From contig DASWQH010000023.1 of assembly GCA_036403815.1 (NCBI GenBank), forward strand, positions 106,950-170,949: DNA of 64,000 nt. Reading direction: 5' to 3'. Every line of letters starts with the position of its first letter. Within the stretch, counting starts at the first letter, position 1. Below are positions 27,407 to 36,194 of this stretch, piece after piece. The position numbers were made by a program, and so were the translations under genes. The notes beneath the pieces were generated by a model, which saw only the letters and a program-made list of their open reading frames with translations, was not told where the DNA came from and searched no databases. The DNA comes from JACVRN01 sp036403815. Its GTDB lineage: Bacteria > Acidobacteriota > Blastocatellia > Pyrinomonadales > Pyrinomonadaceae.

Positions 27407-27513
27407 GGGATGAGGGATGAGGGATGAGGAATGAAAGATTTGAGTGAAAACCTTGATTGAACAACTCACTCAACTCTTATTCATCCCTCATCCCTTATCC
27501 CTCATCCCTTCCT
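27400..27513. repeat. Heptamer-armed hairpin (GGGATGA units) inside the operon
   Basis: GGGATGA repeated four times from the last codons of the DUF4129 gene (about 27402-27430) pairs with CATCCCT/TATCCCT repeats at about 27482-27510, leaving a 50-bp loop. It is the same unit as at 3471-3592. It separates two genes that otherwise look cotranscribed. Confidence 0.8.
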
Positions 27514-27515
27514 TG

Positions 27516-28970
27516 ATGCGTCAGTACTTCGTCATCATTATTACGGTTGCGCTCGTGGTCGTTGTGCTTGTGGCGATTAACGCCGCCAGCTACGTCGAGA
27601 TAGAGCAGGCACCGGATTCAGAGTACAACCCTGACCGCTCTAGCTATAACGGGCGGGCGACGGGGACGCGTGCGCTCTTTGACTACTTGCAGGAGTCCGG
27701 CTACAAGGTTGTGCGTTGGCGCGAGCAGCCGCAAAAACTGCTCTCGGCTGAAAGCGCCAGTCCGGGAACTTTCGTCGTCGTCGGCCCCACGCGCATTCCG
27801 TTTGAGCCGGAAGAGATTGAGGACTTGTTGGAGTGGGTCGATAGCGGCGGGCGGCTGGTCGTCGTTGACCGCGCGCCGGATCAGCGCCTTCTGCCGTCTG
27901 TGGAAAGCTGGCGCGTGACCCTTGAGCTTCAGAATTATCCAACGCCCGACGCTCGCTCGTCGAACGCCGACGAGATGACTGCGGGCGTGCCCCTGGCGCG
28001 CGCCGTGCAGCCCACCTCGCTCACCGTCGGCGTAGATTCCGTGCTCGCTTCACGCTTCGCTTCCACTATTAAAATCTTTGAGGTCGAAGGAAAGACCCCC
28101 GGCAGCCCCGGTCATACAAAGAATGGGGAAATGGAAGAGGATGATTATGAGTTGGGCGCGAAGAGGAACCGTGCGGTAGCGCCGCAAGAGCCTCCGCCTC
28201 CGCCTCCGCGCGTCGCGCCGAAGTCAGGCTCGCCCTCTTCTTCAGAGACTTCTGCTGCCGCTCAAACATCGCCCGCGCCTGTCATTCACATGATTGACAC
28301 TCGTGGCACTCTGCTGGCCGATTACAATTACGGCCACGGGCGCATCATCATTCTGAGCGACCCTTTCATCATCGCCAACATCGGCATCAATCGCGCGGAT
28401 AATCTGCGGCTGGCGATTAATATGGTGACGGGCGGGAGCGACCTCATAGCCTTTGACGAATATCATCAAGGCCGCACCGCGACGCACAATCAGATTCTCT
28501 CTTATTTCGCGGGCACGCCCGTGCTTGCCATGCTCGGACAGCTCGGTCTGATAGTTCTGGTCGTCGTCTGGACGAGCGGGAGCCGCTTTGCGCGAGCGCT
28601 GCCGCTGCCCTTCATTGACCGGCGCTCAAAACTTGAGTTCGTAGCCTCTATGGCAGAGTTGCAGCAGCGCACGCGCGCCTATGACCTCGCCATTGAAAAC
28701 ATATACGCGCGCACGCGCCGTGTGCTGGCGCGCTATGCCGGACTCGACAGCAACAGCCCGCGCGCCGAGATAGCCGAGCGTGTGGCGGCGCGCTCGCAGG
28801 TAAAAGCACCACAACTGGAAGCGCTCATGCACGAGTGTGAGGATGCCATAGCGGGCGAGCCGCTGAGCGCACGCCAAGCCCTCAATCTGGTCACACGGCT
28901 GCGAGAGGTCGAGCGAAGCCTGGGGCTTCGTATGCGCTCACGCGAAATCAAACAGGCGAAGGAAAGATAA
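27516..28970 (+). CDS. DUF4350 domain protein, membrane anchored
   Basis: A 484-residue protein from the ATG at 27516; an earlier in-frame GTG at 27444 lies in the hairpin repeat and is unlikely. A helix at residues 3-22 (YFVIIITVALVVVVLVAI) anchors it. The DUF4350 domain contains TGTRALFDYLQESGY, VVVGPTRIPFEPEEI and, later, NYGHGRIIILSDPFIIANI and IAFDEYHQG. A proline-rich insert sits at about 195-240. A second helix (VLAMLGQLGLIVLVVVWTSG) precedes a soluble C-terminal part. The first domain resembles class I glutamine amidotransferase-like folds without catalytic residues. It is a standard partner of MoxR/DUF4129 clusters. Confidence 0.82.
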   Translation: MRQYFVIIITVALVVVVLVAINAASYVEIEQAPDSEYNPDRSSYNGRATGTRALFDYLQESGYKVVRWREQPQKLLSAESASPGTFVVVGPTRIPFEPEEIEDLLEWVDSGGRLVVVDRAPDQRLLPSVESWRVTLELQNYPTPDARSSNADEMTAGVPLARAVQPTSLTVGVDSVLASRFASTIKIFEVEGKTPGSPGHTKNGEMEEDDYELGAKRNRAVAPQEPPPPPPRVAPKSGSPSSSETSAAAQTSPAPVIHMIDTRGTLLADYNYGHGRIIILSDPFIIANIGINRADNLRLAINMVTGGSDLIAFDEYHQGRTATHNQILSYFAGTPVLAMLGQLGLIVLVVVWTSGSRFARALPLPFIDRRSKLEFVASMAELQQRTRAYDLAIENIYARTRRVLARYAGLDSNSPRAEIAERVAARSQVKAPQLEALMHECEDAIAGEPLSARQALNLVTRLREVERSLGLRMRSREIKQAKER

Positions 28971-28973
28971 AAA

Positions 28974-29058
28974 CCGTAAATCGTGAATCGTAAATCGTGA
29001 ATAGAAGAAGATGGCTTTCCTCTATTGACGATTTAAGATTCACGATTTACGAGTTTAC
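28974..29058. repeat. Heptamer-armed hairpin (CGTAAAT/CGTGAAT units)
   Basis: Left arm is CGTAAAT CGTGAAT CGTAAAT CGTGAAT (28975-29003). Right arm at 29025-29052 pairs with it (ATTGACG ATTTAAG ATTCACG ATTTACG). The loop is about 20 bp. Confidence 0.85.
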
Positions 29059-29158
29059 GTGACGGGGAAGTGTGACGTAATATCTTGACGCTTTTCGCAG
29101 CTTCTTCGATCATCGAGCTGCCTTCCGGGCGTGCTGTCCAGGGCCAAGCGCTCTAGTC

Positions 29159-30046
29159 ATGAGTGGAATATACATCGCGGCGCTGATTACCACTGCCATT
29201 GTCCTGGCGCTTTACGGCGGCATCATCAGGCGTATGCGCTCGCCTACCAACGAGCGACTGCTGCTGGTGGCATTTCTGATTGCTTTGCCCTTGCAGCCGC
29301 TCGCTTTTTATCTGGTGCGCGTGCCCTTAAATAACTGGCTGGCTGGCTTACTTGGCACAGGCTCGAACCTCTACCAGATTTTGACGACCCTTTATGCGCC
29401 TTTGACGGAAGAACCGGCCAAGCTTGTGCCGCTCCTGATTCCTGCGATTTTCAGAGACATACGGCGTGATAACTTTGTGCGTTATGCTATGGCTATCGGC
29501 TTAGGATTCGGCATCGGCGAAATCTGGTTCATTGCCGAGAGGCTCGCGCAGAGTCCTGTTTATGCGCCTTTGCCTTTTTACCAGTTCGGCGGATTCATGG
29601 GCGAGCGTCTGATTGTCTGCTTGATTCACGGGGCATTTCTCTCTGTCTCTTTGTGGCTTCTGCATAGAGGGTTGCTCTGGGGCTTGTGCCTAGCCATGCT
29701 CCTTCATTACTTCGGCAACTTTCCAATCTTTCTCATGCAGAAGAATGCCTTCGGATTGGGACAAACTGTGTGGGTGGTGCTAGTCTCTCTATGGATTCAA
29801 CTCTATTTCTTCGGCGGCATCGCGCTGCTGGCGCGGTTCCATTATGGTAAAGCGTCGGTCGGTCGCTTTATCTTCGGGAAGGCGCGTTGTCCTGAGTGTA
29901 CTTTCGTTTATGACCGCCCGCTGTTCGGACTGAATTTAGGGCCGCGCCGCTACGAGCGTTGTCCGGGCTGCAAGCACTGGCACATGATCAATCTCTCGAC
30001 CGACGTGCCGGATGAAGATACTGTTGCATCACCGCCGAGCCACTAA
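29159..30046 (+). CDS. PrsW-like intramembrane metalloprotease with C-terminal zinc ribbon
   Basis: A 295-residue multi-pass membrane protein with about seven helices. The conserved glutamate pair is Glu84-Glu85 in PLTEEPAKLVPLL, Glu121 lies in GFGIGEIWFIAER and His157 in CLIHGAF; these match the EExxK, FxxxE and H motifs of PrsW/CPBP-type intramembrane proteases. After the last helix comes a cytoplasmic zinc ribbon, CPECTF paired with CPGCKHW. PrsW in Bacillus cleaves an anti-sigma factor, but the substrate here is unknown. It sits between the DUF4350 and MoxR genes. Confidence 0.75.
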   Translation: MSGIYIAALITTAIVLALYGGIIRRMRSPTNERLLLVAFLIALPLQPLAFYLVRVPLNNWLAGLLGTGSNLYQILTTLYAPLTEEPAKLVPLLIPAIFRDIRRDNFVRYAMAIGLGFGIGEIWFIAERLAQSPVYAPLPFYQFGGFMGERLIVCLIHGAFLSVSLWLLHRGLLWGLCLAMLLHYFGNFPIFLMQKNAFGLGQTVWVVLVSLWIQLYFFGGIALLARFHYGKASVGRFIFGKARCPECTFVYDRPLFGLNLGPRRYERCPGCKHWHMINLSTDVPDEDTVASPPSH

Positions 30047-30150
30047 GTTGATATGATGAAAGATGACTGAGACTCTGTAAGCTCGCTGGTTGTAGAGAGA
30101 AGGCCAGCTTAACAGCAATTTCACTCTTAATCGAAAACAGAAAACTTCCA

Positions 30151-31107
30151 ATGCCACTAGAATACGTCTCCTCAACTATTGAACACATCCTGACGGAACT
30201 GCGGAAAGTCGTCGTCGGGCAGGACGAACCCATAGAGCAGATTCTGATTGCTCTGCTTGCAGAAGGACATGCGCTCGTAGAAGGCGTGCCGGGGACTGCG
30301 AAGACCCTGACGGTCAAGACGCTGGCGCGCATCGTCGGCGCACAGTTCAACCGCATACAGTTCACGCCCGACCTGATGCCTTCGGACATCACGGGTACGA
30401 ACGTCTTCAACATCGCCACTTCGGATTTCACGCTCAGGCGCGGCCCCGTCTTCACGGACATTCTGCTGGCGGACGAGATTAATCGCACGCCGCCGAAGAC
30501 GCAGGCCGCGCTGCTGGAAGCGATGGAGGAGCGACAGGTCACGATTGACGGAGACGGGCACCCGCTCTCGCCCCTCTTCACAGTGCTCGCGACCGAAAAC
30601 CCTATCGAGTACGAAGGCACGTACCCTTTGCCGGAAGCACAGCTTGATCGCTTCCTCTTGAAAATCCTGCTCGACTATCCTTCGGAGAGTGATGAGCAGG
30701 AGATCATCGCTCGCTGGGACTCAGGCTTTAATGCGCGCCGTCTGGAACAGGTCGATATACGCCCTCTGAGTGAGCCGGACGCCATCATGCGCTGTCGCTT
30801 CGAGGTCAGAAACACTCGCATGGAGCCGGGCGTGCAGCGCTACGTGGTGGATATTATCAGGCGAACGCGCGCACATCCTTCTGTGATTTACGGAGCAAGC
30901 CCGCGCGCCGCTGTTGCGCTTCTGCTTTGCTCAAAGGCTCTGGCAGCGATACGCGGGCGCGAGTTCTCGACCCCGGACGATGTGCGAGACATTGCGCGAC
31001 CCGTGCTCAGACATCGCCTGAGCTTGAGAGCCGAAGCGGAGTTGGACGGAGCAACTCCGGACGCTGTGATTACGGACATCTTGCAAGCGGCGGAAGTTCC
31101 GAGGTAA
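30151..31107 (+). CDS. MoxR-family AAA+ ATPase
   Basis: A 318-residue ATPase of the MoxR class. Walker A is GVPGTAKT (45-52), Walker B lies in DILLADEINRTPPKTQAALL, and sensor 1 lies in TVLATENPIEYEGTYPLPEA. The family's EAMEERQVTIDG segment is present. The C-terminal lid domain contains HPSVIYGASPRA. MoxR ATPases act as chaperones for metal- or VWA-containing complexes and are nearly always next to DUF58 genes; here the DUF58 gene is 2.3 kb downstream, after two exported paralogues. No clear Shine-Dalgarno is seen. Confidence 0.93.
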   Translation: MPLEYVSSTIEHILTELRKVVVGQDEPIEQILIALLAEGHALVEGVPGTAKTLTVKTLARIVGAQFNRIQFTPDLMPSDITGTNVFNIATSDFTLRRGPVFTDILLADEINRTPPKTQAALLEAMEERQVTIDGDGHPLSPLFTVLATENPIEYEGTYPLPEAQLDRFLLKILLDYPSESDEQEIIARWDSGFNARRLEQVDIRPLSEPDAIMRCRFEVRNTRMEPGVQRYVVDIIRRTRAHPSVIYGASPRAAVALLLCSKALAAIRGREFSTPDDVRDIARPVLRHRLSLRAEAELDGATPDAVITDILQAAEVPR

Positions 31108-31382
31108 TGGAAAAATAGAGGGAAACTCGGAAAAATTGCCTGCCGGTCGCTTGAAACTGCTACCGGGCATTGGCATACTGTAAGCCAATCGAAAACGCTT
31201 TCGGATGCGTCGCCTGAGTCGGGAAGCCGGTCGCAAATTGAGCGTTCTCGATTCATCGCTTTTCAGTTTGACACTCCCCCAAAACTTGCATGACTCAAAA
31301 CTCGATCAAGGCAAAAGTCTTTTACCTCTTCCCTCAGACCTTAATTACTTTTGACTCAGAATTCTTGTGGAGAATTAGGATT

Positions 31383-32282
31383 ATGAAGAAACATTCTCGC
31401 ACCCTTTACAAGCTTTCAGCCCTGCTGCTACTCGTCGCAACTGCACTCTACAGCGCGCCCTTCTCAAATACCACGCAAGCAACGCTCGCGGATAAGATGA
31501 AGCCCGAAGAGGTGGTCGCCAAGCATCTGGCTGGCATCGGCACAGAGGCCGCACGCGCCGCCGCCAAGAGCCGCATCATACAGGGAACCACTCTCGCTAC
31601 ATTTCGCATCGGCGGCTCAGGCACAGCCACGGGCGGCTCCGTGATTGCCTCGACCGGAAATCATAATCTGATGTCGGTCGTCTTCGGCAACGCAGAGTAT
31701 CCGTACGAGCGCATGGGCTATGACGGAAAAAGAGTGACGGTCGGAGAATTGAAGCCGGGCATACGCTCCAGACTCGGAAAATTTTTTCAGCAGTACGAGA
31801 TGCCTTTGAAGGAAGGCTTGCTGGGCGGCGTGCTCTCGACCGCGTGGCCTCTGTACGACATGACGGGTCGCTCGGCCAAGCTGAAATATTCCGGCATAAA
31901 GGAGATTGATAATCGAAAGGTGCATGTTCTTGAGTTCGACGCGAAGAACGATGCCGGGCTGAAGACGAAACTTTACTTCGACGCCGAAAATTTTCGCCAC
32001 GTGCGAACCGAATACGAGAGACGAGTGATTCAGCAGATGCCGGATGCGCCGAGCGTGACGCAGCAACAGGGCGATGCGATTACCAGACTGACCGAAGACT
32101 TTTCCGATTTCAGCGATGAGAAGGGATTGATGTTGCCGCACACCTACAAGCTTTCACTGTCCGTCGAGTCTCTCAATAGCAGGGTGCTGCAAGACTTTAT
32201 CTTTACCCTGACGAAGTTCAACTTTGACCAGGCAATCCCCGACTCAGAGTTCGATGTTTCGACCAGCACGAAGAAAGCTTGA
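31383..32282 (+). CDS. Exported protein, tandem paralogue 1 (LolA/LppX-like fold suspected)
   Basis: A 299-residue protein with a signal peptide (residues 5-30, ending FSNTTQA). Mature protein begins KMKPEEVVAKHLAGIG and continues with beta-rich sequence including LKPGIRSRLGKFF, LLGGVLSTAWPL and KTKLYFDAENFRHVRTEYER. The alternating strands and the FDAETF-type hairpin recall lipoprotein-carrier folds, which is an inference. It is about 40-45% identical by eye to the next gene. The ATG at 31383 has GGAG upstream. Confidence 0.7.
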   Translation: MKKHSRTLYKLSALLLLVATALYSAPFSNTTQATLADKMKPEEVVAKHLAGIGTEAARAAAKSRIIQGTTLATFRIGGSGTATGGSVIASTGNHNLMSVVFGNAEYPYERMGYDGKRVTVGELKPGIRSRLGKFFQQYEMPLKEGLLGGVLSTAWPLYDMTGRSAKLKYSGIKEIDNRKVHVLEFDAKNDAGLKTKLYFDAENFRHVRTEYERRVIQQMPDAPSVTQQQGDAITRLTEDFSDFSDEKGLMLPHTYKLSLSVESLNSRVLQDFIFTLTKFNFDQAIPDSEFDVSTSTKKA

Positions 32283-32336
32283 ACGCCTACGGTCAGGCTA
32301 TAACTTTTTACAGCTCTCCCCGCAGGCTTTATCTTC

Positions 32337-32378
32337 AGACCTTAAGCCCTCGCGTACGCGCGCGAGGGCTTGAGGTCT
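32337..32378. repeat. Strong hairpin between the tandem paralogues
   Basis: An 18-bp stem with one mismatch: AGACCTTAAGCCCTCGCG (32337-32354) with its complement at 32361-32378 and a 6-nt loop. No T-run follows, so it may be a processing or attenuation site that separates expression of the two genes. Confidence 0.6.
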
Positions 32379-32400
32379 GCTATTAAACGGAGGATATAAA

Positions 32401-33294
32401 GTGATGACAGGAAAACTTCGCACGCTCCGGCGTTCCTTTGGCGCATCTCTTCTTTCTCTTTTAGTTCTTCTCTCTTCTGCGGCGACGGTGGTGCCGCAGG
32501 GCAAGGAGAAGCTGAAGCCTGAAGAGTTGATTGCCAAACATCTTGATGCGATTGGGCCGCAGGAGGCGCGCAGCTCCCTGAAGTCAATTATCGCTGCCGG
32601 AACCGTGGAGGTTATGATTCGCGGAGGAAGAGGCGTCAGTAGACTCGCAGGCTCCTCGGTTCTTGGTTCCACCAACAATAAGAACCTTCTCAATTTCAGC
32701 TTTAACGACCCCGAATATCCTTTCGAGAGGATTGCCTTCAATGGAGACAAGGTGACGGGTGCGTTTCTCAAACCGGGAATACGCTCGCCGCTCATCAATT
32801 TTCTTCTGAGCTATGATGCCATCATCAAGCAGGGACTTCTGGGCGGTACGCTCTCTGCCGCATGGCCGCTGCGCAATCTGACGGAAAAGAATCCAAAGCT
32901 TGAGTACGCCGGTTTGAAGAAGATAGAGGGCAGGCAACTGCACGAGCTTCGATATAGCCCGCGCAAGGGCGGAGAAGTCAAAATCAGCCTCTTCTTTGAC
33001 GCCGAAACTTTTCAACACGTGCGCACGGAATACCGTAAATCAATTGCGGGACAGATAGCCGGGGGCGGCATTGATGCTTCCAAAGAAGGGAGCGGTGAGA
33101 CGCGCTATCAAATGGTAGAAGAGTTCGGCGATTTCAAAAAAGAAGGGGCGCTCATGCTGCCGCATGATTACAAATTGACTTTGAAGATAGATACGCCCGG
33201 ACAGAGCATGTATATGGAATGGGCAGCGAAGATGGTGAAGTTCGCTTTCGACCAGGAAATCCCCGACAACGAGTTCTCCATCGCTACCCAGTGA
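32401..33294 (+). CDS. Exported protein, tandem paralogue 2
   Basis: A 297-residue protein with a signal peptide (residues 10-32, ending ATVVPQG). It repeats the landmarks of its neighbour in the same order: KPEELIAKHLDAIG, FLKPGIRSPLINFL, GLLGGTLSAAWPL, ISLFFDAETFQHVRTEYR and LMLPHDYKLTL. The start is GTG or the adjacent ATG, with GGAGG 7 bp before the GTG. The pair arose by local duplication and lies between the MoxR and DUF58 genes, which suggests but does not prove a link with that system. Confidence 0.7.
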   Translation: MMTGKLRTLRRSFGASLLSLLVLLSSAATVVPQGKEKLKPEELIAKHLDAIGPQEARSSLKSIIAAGTVEVMIRGGRGVSRLAGSSVLGSTNNKNLLNFSFNDPEYPFERIAFNGDKVTGAFLKPGIRSPLINFLLSYDAIIKQGLLGGTLSAAWPLRNLTEKNPKLEYAGLKKIEGRQLHELRYSPRKGGEVKISLFFDAETFQHVRTEYRKSIAGQIAGGGIDASKEGSGETRYQMVEEFGDFKKEGALMLPHDYKLTLKIDTPGQSMYMEWAAKMVKFAFDQEIPDNEFSIATQ

Positions 33295-33373
33295 AGCCAC
33301 AGCGGAAATCTGTAGCGTTAGTCCACAGGCTTGATTTCCCCTTTCGAGCTTACTGCTGACGCTCTTTTCAATC

Positions 33374-34693
33374 ATGCGCTTTGTTTTCACCAGACTCTTT
33401 TACATACTGCTCTTCGCAGGACTCATACCGCTGTCGCTTTCGTGGGGGCGGCCTGTCCTGCGCTGGGCGACGCTCCTTTACGACCTGGCGTTGTTCGTCG
33501 CCGTAATACTGGACGCGCGATTGAGCCGACTGCCCGCAGGCTTTACGGTAAGGCGCGAGTTCGGCAGCCGCTTCGCCGTCGGCGCTGAAACAGAGGTGCG
33601 CGTACACCTTTTGAACCACAGCCCGCGCGCCATCACCCTTCAGGTAAAGGACGAGTTTCCGCCGCAGATGCTTTTACAGGGGACGCGTGAGGCTCGCTTG
33701 CGCGTGGAGGCGCAAAGTGGCGCAACGCTTATCTACAATCTACAGCCTCCGAAGCGCGGTCGCTTCGAGTTCGGGCAAACTGCCCTGCGCTATCTTTCGC
33801 GTCTGGGACTCGCGTGGGTGCAAAGGGGCGTGGGCGAGACAGACCATATAAAGGTCTATCCGAACATACGACGAGCGCGCGAGGCAGAGTTGAAAGCTTT
33901 GGGAGCGCGCTCTCTGGTCGCCGCGCATCGTAAGACTTCATGGCGCGGCGAGGGAAGAGAGTTTGAATCCCTGCGCGATTACGTGCGCGGCGATGAGCTA
34001 AGGCACGTCTCCTGGACGGCGACGGCGCGACGCGGCAAATTGACGACGCGCCAGTATCAGATAGAGCGCGACCAGACCATCTTGATTGCGCTCGACACCG
34101 GGCGCTTGATGACGGCGCGCATTGAGCAGGAGACAAAGCTTGATTCGGCTGTGCATGCAACGCTAGCTTTAATGAGTGCGGCGGCGCGCGGTGGTGATAA
34201 TGCCGGACTGGTAGTTTTCGGTCGGCGCATCAAAAGCTACCTGCCGCCGAAGCGCGGGCGCGAGCACATGGATGCCGCGCTCGAAGCGCTCCATGCGGTT
34301 GAGCCTGAAATGATAGAGCCGTCTTACGCACGCGCTTTTGAATTCATCGCCGCCAACTGCAAACGCCGCGCTCTCGTAGTCGTCCTTACAGACCTGGTGG
34401 ACGAAGAAGGCTCGCGCGAGCTACTGACTTCGCTGAAACTCCTGCGCCCGCGTCATCTACCGCTCGTCGTCACCATCGGCGACCGCGACCTGCGCGCCGC
34501 CGTGCGCGACGAGCCGCAAAGCATCCCTGAGCTTTTCACCCAATCCGTCGCCGAAGAAATCCTGCACCAGCGCGAAGCCGCCCTACGGCTGGTCGAAGCT
34601 CAAGGCGGCCTCGCCCTCGATGTCACCGCCGCCGCGCTCGCCCCCGCGCTTCTGGAAACCTACCTGCGCGTTAAAGAACGCGGGCTTCTTTAG
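33374..34693 (+). CDS. DUF58 domain protein (VWA-like)
   Basis: A 439-residue protein. Two hydrophobic helices at the N-terminus (about 5-48) anchor it. The DUF58 signature GREFESLRDYVRGDELRHVS is followed by WTATARRGKLTTRQ. A von Willebrand A-like fold follows (TILIALDTGRLM, NAGLVVFGRRIKSYLPPKRG, VVLTDLVDEEGS). DUF58 proteins are the usual partners of MoxR ATPases. A type B element begins 9 bp after the stop codon. Confidence 0.88.
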   Translation: MRFVFTRLFYILLFAGLIPLSLSWGRPVLRWATLLYDLALFVAVILDARLSRLPAGFTVRREFGSRFAVGAETEVRVHLLNHSPRAITLQVKDEFPPQMLLQGTREARLRVEAQSGATLIYNLQPPKRGRFEFGQTALRYLSRLGLAWVQRGVGETDHIKVYPNIRRAREAELKALGARSLVAAHRKTSWRGEGREFESLRDYVRGDELRHVSWTATARRGKLTTRQYQIERDQTILIALDTGRLMTARIEQETKLDSAVHATLALMSAAARGGDNAGLVVFGRRIKSYLPPKRGREHMDAALEALHAVEPEMIEPSYARAFEFIAANCKRRALVVVLTDLVDEEGSRELLTSLKLLRPRHLPLVVTIGDRDLRAAVRDEPQSIPELFTQSVAEEILHQREAALRLVEAQGGLALDVTAAALAPALLETYLRVKERGLL

Positions 34694-34702
34694 TAGATAT
34701 AA

Positions 34703-34970
34703 CGTGAGTTCGAGATAAGGGAAATGGCCTCTTAGCCCCTGAAAGGGGCGACAGATTGTAGCCCACGGCGTAAGCCGTGGGGATACCATGCCTACAAAGG
34801 TGAGAAGCCCCTGAAAGGGGCGAAAGATTCTCAAGACTGGACTTCTTTCGCCCCTACCGGGGCTTTTAACTTTCAATCCTGCTCAATTCCCACGGCTCGC
34901 GCCGTGGGCTACATTATTTCGCCCCTTTCAGGGGCTAAATTGCTGTCAAAAGCGATCTTAGCGGAACTTT
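34703..34970. mobile_element. MITE-like nested palindrome, type B, copy 1
   Basis: The left end is CGTGAGTTCGAGATAAG (34703 on). Outer arms contain AGCCCCTGAAAGGGGCGA and AGCCCACGGCGTAAGCCGTGGG pieces with their complements at about 34890-34937; the centre carries a second AAGCCCCTGAAAGGGGC / GCCCCTACCGGGGCTT pair. The right end (CTTAGCGGAACTTT, near 34958) is degenerate. It lies immediately after the DUF58 gene. Confidence 0.75.
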
Positions 34971-35148
34971 GGGGCGTCATATCACTATTCATAGCGGCTA
35001 TATCACTGTGAAAATCGTTCATATCACTGTGAAAATCGGCTATATCATCATGGGAAACGGCTATATCAGTGTGCAAATCGCTTATATCACTGCGAAAATC
35101 GGCTATATCAGTTGTAGAAATCGTTATATCTGTGCGTTGAATCACCAC
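34909..35148 (-). CDS. Possible small heptad-repeat protein (79 residues)
   Basis: A leftward frame from GTG 35148 translates the 21-bp tandem repeat as seven-residue units of the form (S/T/D)DIxDFH, eight times, and ends inside the type B element. Asp-Ile is kept in nearly every unit. The regular heptads could form a coiled coil. There is no ribosome site, and the opposite strand is also open (YITVKIG units), so expression is uncertain. Confidence 0.25.
   Translation of the reverse strand: MVIQRTDITISTTDIADFRSDISDLHTDIAVSHDDIADFHSDMNDFHSDIAAMNSDMTPQSSAKIAFDSNLAPERGEIM
34979..35146. repeat. Eight exact-period 21-bp tandem units
   Basis: Units beginning ATATCAC occur at 34979, 35000, 35021, 35042, 35063, 35084, 35105 and 35126, always 21 bp apart and without any indel. 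Consensus is ATATCACTGTGAAAATCGGC plus T. Individual units differ by several substitutions. A period divisible by three without indels is what selection for a reading frame would leave. Confidence 0.9.
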
Positions 35149-35194
35149 CGGAAGCTGAGAAGTGCTCTAATTTAAAAATTATCAGCGTCTCACT

Positions 35195-36178
35195 TCACCT
35201 TTTAGCCGTCTCTGGTTCGTCTCTTCCAGCCAATAATAAATAAGAATAGAGTGCGATGCCTGTGAGGGCTGCAATACCAAACTTGAATGCCGGGTGAATG
35301 GGGGCGGGCGAGATGAAGCCTTCGATGATTCCGGCGATGACGAGCAGGACGGCGCAGCCTGCTATCAGGCGTACGGCCTCAAGGCCGCGAGCCTTCAAAG
35401 CATCCGCGCGCGATAAATCGCCGGGCACAAGTATGGCAAGCCCTATCATCATTCCTGCCCCGCCCGCTATGAAGATGCACGAAAGCTCTATCACACCATG
35501 CCCGACCATGAAAGTGACCAGATCATTGCCGAAGCCAGCGCGATAGGTTAGAGCCAGCACCGCGCCTATCTGAGCACCGTTCATAGCCATGATGTAGAGC
35601 GTGCCGATGCCGAAGAACGCGCCGTACGCGAAGGCCAGAAAGGTGACGCCTATATTGTTGGTGAGAATACCGCTTGAGCCGATCTGATTGGCTTCGTTCA
35701 AATCCTCCCACCAGTGATTCTGCGTCTCTATGTTCATCTGCCGCCAGATGGGAGGGATGCCTGCCAGCTCGGAAAACTCTACATCCTGCCATGTGCCTAA
35801 GAAACCTATGACGCCGAAGACCAGAAAGACTGCGAAGGCTGACGCAGTGTAGCGCCATGTGCTGCGAAAGGTGCGCGGGAAATCGCGCGCAAAGAAGTTG
35901 CGTATGCGACGCGGTGCCTGCGCGTCTGCGCGATAGATGCGCCCGTGTGCGCGAATCACAAGGCTGTTCAGATAGTTGATGAGACGCGGGTCACGCGATT
36001 CTGCACGCGCGATGGCTAAGTCCGAAGCCGTACGCCTGTAGATGCGTCCAAGCTCACGCACCTCTTCACGATGAAGCCGCCTTAAAGATGAGCTATCCAG
36101 CAGCGACAGCAAATCCTCAAGGCGTTGCCATGCTCCCTTGCGCTCGGTTATGAATCGTTCCTGTATTCTATCGGGCAT
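35195..36178 (-). CDS. SpoIIM-like (stage II sporulation protein M family) membrane protein
   Basis: A 327-residue protein from the ATG at 36178 (MPDRIQERF). The first 115 residues are soluble, helical and Arg-rich (TERKGAWQRLEDLLSLLDS). About five to six helices follow. The conserved NNIGVTFLAFAYGAFFGIGT and GHGVIELSCIFIAGGAGM motifs are those of the SpoIIM/DUF95 family, which in many genomes accompanies MoxR, DUF58 and DUF4129 genes. There is no sign of sporulation genes here. It faces the cluster from the opposite strand. Confidence 0.85.
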   Translation of the reverse strand: MPDRIQERFITERKGAWQRLEDLLSLLDSSSLRRLHREEVRELGRIYRRTASDLAIARAESRDPRLINYLNSLVIRAHGRIYRADAQAPRRIRNFFARDFPRTFRSTWRYTASAFAVFLVFGVIGFLGTWQDVEFSELAGIPPIWRQMNIETQNHWWEDLNEANQIGSSGILTNNIGVTFLAFAYGAFFGIGTLYIMAMNGAQIGAVLALTYRAGFGNDLVTFMVGHGVIELSCIFIAGGAGMMIGLAILVPGDLSRADALKARGLEAVRLIAGCAVLLVIAGIIEGFISPAPIHPAFKFGIAALTGIALYSYLLLAGRDEPETAKR

Positions 36179-36194
36179 AGACTGTACCCCGGAT

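Noticed and set aside
34979..35146. Tandem 21-bp repeats as iterons of a replication origin
   Set aside because: There is no rep or dnaA gene, DnaA-box cluster or AT-rich unwinding region nearby; the exact multiple of three suggests coding instead.
35195..36178. Evidence for endospore formation from a SpoIIM-like gene
   Set aside because: The SpoIIM/DUF95 family is widespread next to MoxR and DUF58 genes in non-sporulating bacteria, and no other sporulation gene is present.
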